Shown here piece by piece: positions 1 to 8,465 of a stretch of DNA of 64,000 nucleotides (positions are counted from its first letter, which is position 1; each line of letters opens with the position of its first letter). The notes below the pieces were generated by a model. That model saw only the letters and a program-made list of their open reading frames with translations, did not search any database and was not told the DNA's origin. Position numbers and translations under genes: made by a program. The stretch spans positions 13,466,068-13,530,067 of the forward strand of contig OZ024787.1 in assembly GCA_964017065.1 (NCBI GenBank), read 5' to 3'. Source of the DNA: Haliclona indistincta (taxonomy: Eukaryota; Porifera; Demospongiae; Haplosclerida; Chalinidae).

Positions 1-342
1 ACTTTAAATAAGGTTAACCACCGACTATAATAAACACACTCGAGTCCGGCAGCGCCGCTCCTGCGTGGCCTGCCCGGACTCGCATGCGCAATCTCCATTA
101 CGAGCACGCGCCTCAGTCTGCAGCTGTCACCTTACTCCAAAGTGTCGAGGTGAAGCTGCTACTTCAGTATCATCGAGTCTAGAGGCGATCGCTCTGCTCA
201 GTGTTACACAGTGTTTCAGCCATACCAGCTACAGTACCGCTCACGCGCAAGTTCATACACACGCGCGTGTCACTCGCTGGTGATTTGCGTGCGACACGAT
301 AATGACTTCGAGGGCACGAGCTGTACCCGCGTACGCGCGCGT

Positions 343-352
343 GCATAAATTA
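343..352 (+). promoter_or_regulatory. TATA-like box upstream of the BEN gene
   Basis: The sequence GTGCATAAATTAAAAG follows a run of CGCG dinucleotides about 115 bases before the ATG at 463. The transposase at the other end of the element has a similar CGCGTGTATAAAAG on the - strand, so the two convergent genes may share a promoter type. Function is inferred. Confidence 0.35.
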
Positions 353-462
353 AAAGCCACGCGCGAGCCTCGCGCGTGCACGTTCGCCTCGTGTTCTGCG
401 CGCTTACTTAACGAGCGAGCTCAGAGCTAGCTACAGTATTTTCTACAAGACAAAGACTACAG

Positions 463-2538
463 ATGGCATTACGAAGAGCGTGTGCCCAGTCCATGTTATT
501 AGCGCCGACCCACGCGCTAGTAACGTTCGTAGAAGAAGGCACGACGAGCGTCGTGCCTTTAAAGCGCATTACCTTTCCATCGCGCAAAGAGCTCGCCCAA
601 GGAGTGCACTGCGAGGTGGAGTGGTCTAGGGGACATCTTTATCCAGCTGCAGTTATTGCTATTGGTAAGCCTTCCTGCTTACTCACTGTACGCTACATCG
701 TCATTGTTTTTGTAGGAATGAAAGGTGAAGTAGACGCTGCCCTGAAGATACATGTACAAGAGGAGGCAGAGAAGGAGAATATCAAACAGGCAGTGAAGAA
801 ACCCAAGGAGAAAGAAAACAAAAAAAGAAAAAAACGACCCTCCAAGAAAAAGGCTGATCAGTCAACAAAGGTATTTTAGTAAACATATTATAAGCAGTGC
901 CTGTTAATTTTTTTCTGCGTGCAGGGGAAAGCTAACAAGAAGAGGAAGGAAACAGAAACTTCGGCATTTGACATCAAGTGTCTGGGTTCACCTGTTGCGT
1001 CAGATATTGGCAAGCCTACTGAGACAGCTGTGAGAGCTGAGAATAGAGATGACGAGACTGCTGTGACAGTCGAGAAGCCTGCCGAGACAGCTGATACAGA
1101 AGATCTATCTTCATCTGACTCTGAATCAAATTCAGACCTTGAATTGTGCAGCTCTCCAGTTGTGAAAAAGGTGATTGTGAAGTGCTACATGTGATCCTAC
1201 CAAGAGTTTATAATGAACAGAGAGTATCGCACTCCAATTGGTCCATCACGGAGACTCTCGGGAAAGTAACGTGACCAGCACGCGAGCGCTATTACGTGTT
1301 CTGACGTTGTTCAATACTTGTCGATTTTGCCTACGTAATGCATGCAGGCTAGGCACGCCCAGCGACCTGCATGTGCAAGCCTTAGCAACGACGATGAAGC
1401 GAGCAGCAGCAAGCGATCACGAGTTTCATGGAACTCCGCACTGGGCAAAACGACCAGCTAGTTTACCAGTGGACAGCTTCATTAACGCTTTAAGTACTGC
1501 TGGAGACAAAGAATATGGCGATTGGCTTAATTTTCGGGTGGGATACACAGTAACGAAAGGACATCAGCTTATCATCGACTCTAAAGTTTGGCATTTACAT
1601 CCTCCTGCTGGATCTACTTCACGAACAGCCGCACTTGCCAGCCGCATTAGAGTATGCATTGTTACGTCACGTTATAAAATTAATTATTTGCGGACGTCAT
1701 TTGCTCGCGTGCTGGTCACGTTACTTTCCCGAGAGTCTCCGTGATGGACCAATTGGAGTGCGATACTCTCTGTTCATTATAAACTCTTGATCCTACTTAG
1801 CCTACTTACATAACAGTTTGTTTACATTCCAATGGTGTTGTGATAACTGTGCTTGCCTATACTATAATACATTTTTGTGCATTCCATTGGGTATGTATGT
1901 AATACAGTACATTGTATTTACTTGGGTATTTTCCTATTGCACAGGTCATCACTCTGCGTGAAGTGAAAAGCCCGATTCATTTTCATCATTCTCAAGAACT
2001 ACAAGACGACATTAAAGAAATTAAAGCTACTGTCTCCGAGATAAAACAACTCATCGAGGCACAATCTGCGTTTCACCATCGCTCTCAGTCGTTTTACTTC
2101 CAGCCCCAGCCACAGCCTCACTATCAGCCACCTTCTATTCCTGCTTACCCAAATTATGAACCACCGTGGTTGCAAGAGGACTACACACCTCCACCGCTCC
2201 CTCCAACGCTCCCAGCGCTCACTACTGATCAAGAAGATATTCCTGAGTTGACCACATCTTTCCTCATGAATTTGAGATTAGACAGTTGCTCAAGGGCCAA
2301 CTTTGCTGCAAAGCTAGCAAGATCGCTGTTTAGTGAGGAAGAGAGAAAAACCTCCAACGTGAAAGGTGTTTTGGGGAAGAAGAAATTAGACCCTAAAAGA
2401 ATGCTAAAGATCAAAGAGAATGTTTTTCAAATTTGGCCTTGTGAGACTGGTGAGACGCAGCTATCTTCATGGAGCCAATGCTGTAAAGCTATTGATGAGG
2501 CAGGGAGGCGACTCAGCAGGACCACCAGAGTCATGTGA
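463..2538 (+). CDS. BEN-domain protein, four exons
   Basis: Four exons join in phase: 463-664, 716-870, 925-1170 and 1945-2538, giving 398 residues. Introns have GT-AG ends; the first is 51 bp and the second 54 bp. The N-terminal exon ends in a conserved-looking segment with W, G and P residues around residues 50-67. Residues 85-135 are very lysine-rich, like a nuclear localisation region, followed by an acidic Ser/Asp stretch. Exon 4 has a predicted coiled coil, a Pro/Tyr-rich linker (about 250-295) and a C-terminal BEN domain (about 318-392; LARSLFSEEE, LDP, IKENVFQIWP, CKAIDEAGRR). BEN domains bind DNA or mediate protein contacts in chromatin proteins and occur in viral and transposon proteins. 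The third intron (1171-1944) holds a 589-bp MITE. The gene may be cargo of the element bounded by the inverted repeats at 219 and 7034. Confidence 0.7.
1201..1789. mobile_element. 589-bp MITE with 87-bp inverted repeats in BEN intron 3
   Basis: 1201-1287 is the near-perfect inverse of 1703-1789; the ends are CAAGAG and CTCTTG. The 7-base ATCCTAC is directly repeated at 1194-1200 and 1790-1796, so the insertion borders are exact. A CA..TG terminus with a short duplication recalls hAT elements, although those usually duplicate 8 bases. The interior has an open frame (from about 1394) with no family I recognise; it could be captured host sequence. Confidence 0.85.
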
Positions 2539-2689
2539 ACTCAACACTCTTAGTATGTACTCATGTCACATGTTGTCACCAACCAATCACTTCACTGTAC
2601 AATTCATGTTTATAATGAATTATGATGATGACATATTATAGCAAGATGTGTTGTGTACTTTGCTTACGACAATAGAAGGTTGTTGTGAG

Positions 2690-4298
2690 TTGGTGAAAGC
2701 AGATATAGTGAATGTGTTAGCTTATGGATTGGTGAAAGCAGATATAGTGAATGTGTTAGCGTATGGACAGCAGATATAGTGAATGTGTTAGCTTATGGAT
2801 TGGTGAAAGCAGATATAGTGAATGTGTTAGCTTATGGATTGGTGACAGCAGATATAGTGAATGTGTTAGCTTATGGATTGGTGAAAGCAGATATAGTGAA
2901 TGTGTTAGCGTATGGATTGGTGACAGCAGATATAGTGAATGTGTTAGCTTATGGATTGGTGACAGCAGATATAGTGAATGTGTTAGCTTATGGATTGGTG
3001 AAAGCAGATATAGTGAATGTGTTAGCTTATGGATTGGTGAAAACAGATATAGTGAATGTGTTAGCGTATGGACAGCAGATATAGTGAATGTGTTAGCTTA
3101 TGGATTGGTGAAAGCAGATATAGTGAATGTGTTAGCTTATGGATTGGTGACAGCAGATATAGTGAATGTGTTAGCTTATGGATTGGTGAAAGCAGATATA
3201 GTGAATGTGTTAGCGTATGGATTGGTGACAGCAGATATAGTGAATGTGTTAGCTTATGGATTGGTGACAGCAGATATAGTGAATGTGTTAGCTTATGGAT
3301 TGGTGAAAGCAGATATAGTGAATGTGTTAGCTTATGGATTGGTGAAAACAGATATAGTGAATGTGTTAGCGTATGGACAGCAGATATAGTGAATGTGTTA
3401 GCTTATGGATTGGTGAAAGCAGATATAGTGAATGTGTTAGCTTATGGATTGGTGACAGCAGATATAGTGAATGTGTTAGCTTATGGATTGGTGAAAGCAG
3501 ATATAGTGAATGTGTTAGCTTATGGATTGGTGAAAACAGATATAGTGAATGTGTTAGCGTATGGACAGCAGATATAGTGAATGTGTTAGCTTATGGATTG
3601 GTGAAAGCAGATATAGTGAATGTGTTAGCTTATGGATTGGTGACAGCAGATATAGTGAATGTGTTAGCTTATGGATTGGTGAAAGCAGATATAGTGAATG
3701 TGTTAGCGTATGGATTGGTGACAGCAGATATAGTCAATGTGTTAGCGTATGGATTGGTGACAGCAGATATAGTGAATGTGTTAGCGTATGGATTGGTGAC
3801 AGCAGATATAGTCAATGTGTTAGCTTATGGATTGGTGAAAGCAGATATAGTGAATGTGTTAGCTTATGGATTGGTGACAGCAGATATAGTGAATGTGTTA
3901 GCTTATGGATTGGTGACAGCAGATATAGTCAATGTGTTAGCTTATGGATTGGTGACAGCAGATATAGTCAATGTGTTAGCTTATGGATTGGTGACAGCAG
4001 ATATAGTGAATGTGTTAGCTTATGGATTGGTGAAAGCAGATATAGTGAATGTGTTAGCTTATGGATTGGTGAAAACAGATATAGTGAATGTGTTAGCTTA
4101 TGGATTGGTGACAGCAGATATAGTGAATGTGTTAGCTTATGGATTGGTGAAAGCAGATATAGTGAATGTGTTAGCGTATGGATTGGTGACAGCAGATATA
4201 GTCAATGTGTTAGCTTATGGATTGGTGACAGCAGATATAGTCAATGTGTTAGCTTATGGATTGGTGACAGCAGATATAGTCAATGTGTCAATGTGTTA
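2690..4298. repeat. 39-bp minisatellite with higher-order 305-bp period
   Basis: About 41 units of 39 bases (GCAGATATAGTGAATGTGTT...) run without a break. Units vary at a few positions (GTGAAAGC/GTGACAGC/GTGAAAAC, AGCTTA/AGCGTA, GTGAAT/GTCAAT). Some units lack 7 bases and read GCGTATGGACAGCAG near 2760, 3065, 3370 and 3555. These short units recur every 305 bases (7 x 39 + 32), then after 188 (4 x 39 + 32), so multi-unit blocks were amplified. Because 39 is divisible by 3, two + frames are open throughout, but the 7-base deletions switch frame and nothing suggests translation. It lies downstream of the BEN stop, before an AATAAA at about 4307, so it could be 3' UTR. Confidence 0.95.
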
Positions 4299-4925
4299 AC
4301 AATTATTATTAATAAAACCTCTATTATAACAGATATGACCTGGATATGACCTCTTAAAGAGTTGTTTACCAAACTTAGTACAGGCATACTAGCCAGTATG
4401 TGTGTTTTGTTGCAAACTTGTTTTGTGTTCCCTGTTGACCTTATGTTGCTGGCAGGCTGACATTTTTTACAGCAGCAACCTCTATGTTTAGCTGTTAGTT
4501 ATAATGTACACAGGTACTGTGGGATTGTCTATTGGGGTAAAGTCTTGACAAACAAGTGAATAATGTCTAAGTCAGAAGTAAATATAGAGTTTAAGCACCT
4601 AAATTTCTCTAACAGACAGGACTCTCCAGATGTACCTGGAACACAAATGCTAATGATTTAATTGTGTTTCTTTGTCTGACCTTAGCAACAGCAGCAACCT
4701 TTATGCATGTGTAAGTCAATGAGATGTAATGGCTTCTTTTCTTTTGGACTATGTGTGTGTGTTAAGTATATAATATAGTGCACACACACAGTATACAGTA
4801 CTAGTGTGTAAGGGTTTGTTTATGTTTTGACAGTTAAGTGTACATTGTAAGGGGCTATCACAACTGACACTTAGTCTCAAGTGGCATCACTATACAGGTA
4901 GTACTGCAGGCTAGTAGTATTATAA
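4299..4925. other. Unrecognised intergenic sequence
   Basis: AT-rich sequence between the minisatellite and the dispersed repeat at 4930. An AATAAA lies at about 4307. No coding region or repeat homologous to other parts of the window was seen. Confidence 0.5.
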
Positions 4926-4929
4926 AAGT

Positions 4930-5195
4930 AATGGGGTTCAATTATTAGTTATTGTCCTCACACGAGGGCATTAACTGACATAAAATTAATGTCATTTATG
5001 TCGACTAATGCCCGAGTTGTGTAGTGCAATAACCGAATCATTATAGTTCATCGCACATAACATCGTGAATTATTCAAACTCGCAAAGACGCAATGGTCAG
5101 TTGCTATAGAAGACGCTACGTGCGTCAATAATCTACATTAATGCCCTCGAATAGAGCAATCTGATTGGTGAAAGATGACGTACTATATGTAATAA
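4930..5195 (+). repeat. Dispersed repeat family D, copy 1
   Basis: Resembles 54283-54606 (+) and 24545-24745 (-). Shared landmarks are a start near TAGTTATTG.CCTCAC, CATTAA repeated in both orientations around a palindromic centre, TGCCCGAGTTGTGTAG, AAACTCGCAAA, GCAATC.GATTGGTGAAAG and an end at GATGACGTACTAT. The palindromic centre is worn in this copy. It looks like a non-autonomous element, but no clear target duplication was found. Confidence 0.75.
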
Positions 5196-5609
5196 TTATT
5201 AATTTTTTAGTTTAGTTATTGTTAAAGTAACTGTCATAGTGTCTTTTAGTTATACTTATAGTTAAAATTTGTTAACAAGAAAATTGAGCACATTTAGCTT
5301 TAGTTATCAAGAATTATTGTTATTGTTCATAGAGTGCTATTAGTACTACATGTAGTGAGCAGTTTACTTTTTAATAGAAGGAATAGAATTGCCCTACTAG
5401 CTGTGATAAGGTCTTGAACCTTTCACAAGGAGGAGGTGTGTAGTAGGTGGGACTTTCAAGTATGCTTATTAGAATGTAAACAACTGTACAAATGTACCTC
5501 TAGGGTAACGCTCTAGCACTATACATGTAGCTGTCAAACAGCATTAGTTTAAAAATACAGCCAGCTTGTGAGAAAGATTCCGAAATCGAAATGAAACCAA
5601 GACTCCGAG

Positions 5610-5712
5610 ACCAATAATGTGTCAACAAACAATGCTTCGAAGCAATGCAGAGAAGGGTTTCTGGAAGAGGAGGTAGCGAACTGGTTCAGAACACCAACTG
5701 AGAGCCCAGACT
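5610..5712 (+). pseudogene. Decayed Tc1 transposase fragment, opposite to the intact copy
   Basis: On the + strand, bases from about 5622 match the region around the second catalytic Asp of the intact transposase (CAACAAACAATGC). A better conserved stretch follows: FLEEE, NWFRTP, ESPDL. The remnant stops before the catalytic Glu block and carries frame breaks. It lies 105 bases from the 3' end of the intact - strand transposase, so the two are tail to tail. Confidence 0.6.
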
Positions 5713-5817
5713 TATGCATGCAGTGTAAGTATTATTCAAATCATTCTTTTGGATTGAACATTTTACATAAGCTACTATAGAACAAGCAATATGAGTATGA
5801 ATATGAGTAACCAGCAA

Positions 5818-6831
5818 TCAGTAACCAGAGGCTTCGCCATTGACCTCTATGACTTTGGGGATAACTTTCTGGACATGGCCGATGTATTTCCTGCAAACAG
5901 CTGGTGTCATGCTCTTCCAAAATCTCTTTATTCCATCTATAAGGGTCTCCATGTTTGTTGGCTTGTACTGATGCCTTAGATAGTATTTAAGCGATGCCCA
6001 AACATTCTCAATCGGGTTTAGGTCCGGGCTCTCTGCTGGTGTTCTAAACCAGTTCACATCTTCCTCTTCAAGAAATTCCTTGGTGAAATTACTGCAGTGC
6101 TTTGGGTCGTTGTCCTGCTGAAAACGATGACCATCGGGAAAGACCTCTTTTAAAAATGGCAATAGCCCATTCTCCAGAATAGAACAATACCGGGTGGAGT
6201 TCATAATTCCAGTAAAGATTACCACTGGTGTAGCACCTCTGCTGGAAATGCCTGCCCAGATGTGCACTTTTGTTGGGTGTTTTGGCTTTGGCTTGAGCTT
6301 CCTTGGCTGCTTCTGCTTCCTAAAGCAGATCCTGGCATGGTTGTCCAGCTGTACACTGGACTCGTCAGTGAACACAACGTCAAGGAATTTATCCTTCTTT
6401 GCCAGTTGCTCCTTGCACCAAGTAAGACGTTTCTCTTTGTTAGCATCTCTCACGAGTTGGCTATACTTAGGGCGAGTGGCTACCCAGCCGAGATGTTTCC
6501 TCGCTCGCTTCACTGTACTCAGAGATACTATAGTCCCTGGCCATCTCTCCTCAAGCAACTGACGCATTCTCCTCGCTGTCAGTTCGTCGTCCTTCGTCAT
6601 CTCCTCGTCAATGAAAGTGTACTGCTCTCGAGAGAGCTTCGTGGGGCGAGTTGCTCGTGGTAGATCAGCTACTGTACCCGTCTTGCGATGCTTAGCGAAA
6701 AGCTTGAACAGCGCTCTGCTGCTAACAAGCACACCATCTTCCTTTAGCCTTTCCTGAATTCTCTTCACAGTAAATCCTTTGCTTCTTAGCAGCACTGCTC
6801 GCGTCCTAGTCGTCTTCGCTAACCTAGTCAT
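5818..6831 (-). CDS. Tc1/mariner transposase, DD34E, intact
   Basis: An uninterrupted 337-residue frame, the usual length for Tc1-type transposases. The N-terminus has helix-turn-helix segments for terminal-repeat binding (about residues 5-115). The RNase H-like catalytic core has D156 (FTDES), D240 (QQDNDPKH) and E275 (NPIENVW), with 34 residues between the last two, the Tc1 signature. The enzyme cuts and pastes DNA into TA dinucleotides. All catalytic residues are present, so it could be active or recently so. Transcription would start near the TATA-like sequence at 6866-6873 and run towards the BEN gene. The right inverted repeat begins 163 bases upstream of the ATG. Confidence 0.93.
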   Translation of the reverse strand: MTRLAKTTRTRAVLLRSKGFTVKRIQERLKEDGVLVSSRALFKLFAKHRKTGTVADLPRATRPTKLSREQYTFIDEEMTKDDELTARRMRQLLEERWPGTIVSLSTVKRARKHLGWVATRPKYSQLVRDANKEKRLTWCKEQLAKKDKFLDVVFTDESSVQLDNHARICFRKQKQPRKLKPKPKHPTKVHIWAGISSRGATPVVIFTGIMNSTRYCSILENGLLPFLKEVFPDGHRFQQDNDPKHCSNFTKEFLEEEDVNWFRTPAESPDLNPIENVWASLKYYLRHQYKPTNMETLIDGIKRFWKSMTPAVCRKYIGHVQKVIPKVIEVNGEASGY

Positions 6832-6865
6832 TTTGTATTCGTCGTCTTACACGCGCGCATTAGTC

Positions 6866-6873
6866 TTTTATAC
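6866..6873 (-). promoter_or_regulatory. TATA-like box of the transposase
   Basis: On the - strand GTGTATAAAAG lies about 40 bases before the ATG, inside a CGCG-rich block. It resembles the box of the BEN gene at the other end of the element. Confidence 0.4.
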
Positions 6874-7034
6874 ACGCGCGTCAGCGCGGGTCAATTCTTT
6901 TCCCTCGCACGATGTTATAGACACGCCCGCGCGGCTAATAGTACTAGCACGTAAATACTCGCGAGCCACTCGCAGGTGAACCGCGCGTGTGTCTGTATGA
7001 ACTTGCGCGTGAGCGGTACTGTACTTGGTATGGC

Positions 7035-7640
7035 GGCGCGACTAGCGCTGCAGTCAGATTGAAACTCGGCCCGCGTGACCATCAATTACCTACCTCAGTT
7101 CCTGAACAAGGCTCAAGCGGCTGTGCAGGACGACTTCATGGAGGCGCTGTCAGCTTCTCCCAGCTCCCTCGAGAAAAAAAAAATTCGCCAGAGAGAACTC
7201 AGTTGATCCCTACAAAGTATATGCATGGTCATGGTCCGCATCATGCCAATGATGTACCGCCGTTTTGTATGACAGCAGTGAGTTATTCTTTGCCCTCTCC
7301 CCACTGTTCTGTTATGCTTGCATTAAGAAAAGCCATATAGTAATTGCTTGACCTGTAAAGCGCACGATATATACCATCTCTGTCCAGTCTGTATTCAGTT
7401 CTGCTTGATAGCAACATGTAGTCAACATGTAGTTGCTACATGTAGTAGCAACATGTAGCAACAATGTGGGCAGTATAGTTCCACTTCTTGTAACCCTGAA
7501 AGCTTGTGATGACTGATCTGACCTGGGCACTTCTGATTCTCCACTTCTTTTCTCTCTATCTCTCTTTTTCTTTCTGTCTCTCTCTCTCTCGCTTTTCCTT
7601 TTCTGTGCCTGGTTGGTGCGTCTCATTTGCTGTCACCATC
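7035..7640. other. No gene seen; short repeats
   Basis: Contains a cluster of CAACATGTAG in both orientations (about 7410-7465) and a CT-rich stretch (about 7540-7605). No supported gene. Confidence 0.5.
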
Positions 7641-7644
7641 CTGT

Positions 7645-8465
7645 GACCTTTATGCACCCCACGGTGGCTCTTACCACTCCAGGTACTAAGTTGTCTCCTA
7701 AGCCCGCTCCAGCGGCACTGTGGTTCTGACCACTCCTACTAAGTTGACTCCTAAGCCCGCTCCGGCGGCACTGTGGTTATTACCACTCCTATTGAGACAC
7801 CTCTATGCCCGCTCTGGCGGCACTGTGGTTCTTACCACTCCTATTGAGACACCTCTACGCCCGCTCTGGCGGTACTGTGGTTCTTACCACTCCTACTAAG
7901 TTGACTCCTAAGCCCGCTCCGGCGGCACTGTGGTTCTTACCACTCCTACCGAGGCACCTCTATGCCCGCTCTGGCGGTACTGTGTTTCTTACCACTCCTA
8001 TTGAGACACCTCTACACCCGCTCTGGTGGTACTGTGGTTCTTACCACTCCTACTAAGTTGACTCCTAAGCCCGCTCTGGCGGCACTGTGGTTCTTACCAC
8101 TCCTATCGAGACACCTCTACGCCCGCTCTGGCGGTACTGTGGTTCTTACCACTCCTACTAAGTTGACTCCTATAAGCCCGCTCCGGCAGCACTGTGGTTC
8201 TGACCACTCCTACTAAGTTGACTCCTAAGCCCGCTCCGGCGGCACTGTGGATCTTACCACTCCTATTGAGACACCTCTACGCCCGCTCTGGCGGTACTGC
8301 ATGTGCATGGTTCTTACCATTCCTACGAAGTTTACTCCTAAGCCCGCTCCGATGGCACGTTGGTTCTTACCACTCCTACTAAGTTGACTCCTATTCTCGC
8401 TGTGGCAGCACTGTGGTTCTTCCCACTCCTGCTGAGATGACTCCCATGTCTGCCCGGCAGCACCT
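7645..8465. repeat. Tandem array of two interleaved 52/53-bp unit types
   Basis: About 15 units share GCCCGCTC.GGCGGCACTGTGG and TTACCACTCCTA. One type (53 bases) ends ACTAAGTTGACTCCTAA; the other (52 bases) ends ATTGAGACACCTCTAC. The two alternate irregularly. Unit lengths are not multiples of three and the array shifts frame at each unit, so the Pro/Leu-rich reading frames here are not believable genes. Confidence 0.92.

Larger units (their letters stand above)
219..7034. mobile_element. Candidate 6.8-kb two-gene Tc1/mariner-type transposon
   Basis: Bases 230-259 are the exact reverse complement of 6994-7023 (30 of 30). After a 2-base mismatch a further 9 bases match (219-227 and 7026-7034). 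The inner end begins TACAGTACCGC, and TA dinucleotides sit at both borders, as expected for Tc1/mariner target sites. Inside are a BEN-domain gene on + and an intact DD34E transposase on -, converging. I found no second terminal repeat close to the transposase that would define an ordinary 1.3-1.6-kb Tc1 element. Both genes start just inside a terminus behind CG-rich promoters with TATA-like boxes (about 343-352 and 6866-6873). That the whole interval moves as one unit is inference; a transposase in the right half and an unrelated left half sharing an old repeat is the alternative. Confidence 0.55.

Noticed and set aside
1238..1744. 168-residue frame spanning the MITE
   Set aside because: It includes both inverted repeats of the MITE, so its ends are transposon tips. 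A captured exon in the middle cannot be excluded but is not supported.
2763..4349. Long open frames of up to 308 residues with ADIVNVLAYGLVK-type repeats
   Set aside because: They follow from a 39-base tandem repeat (a multiple of three). The 7-base-short units switch frames and there is no start context or splice evidence.
5818..5979. Small + strand frame over the transposase end
   Set aside because: Antisense shadow of the intact DD34E gene. The other frames at 6194-6663 are shadows too.
7805..8382. Pro/Leu-rich open frames
   Set aside because: They arise from the 52/53-base array, whose unit length is not a multiple of three.
7645..8465. CRISPR-like array
   Set aside because: Units are adjacent and related throughout, with no unique spacers; the window is eukaryotic. 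The arrays at 17.5, 41.9 and 61.4 kb were rejected likewise.
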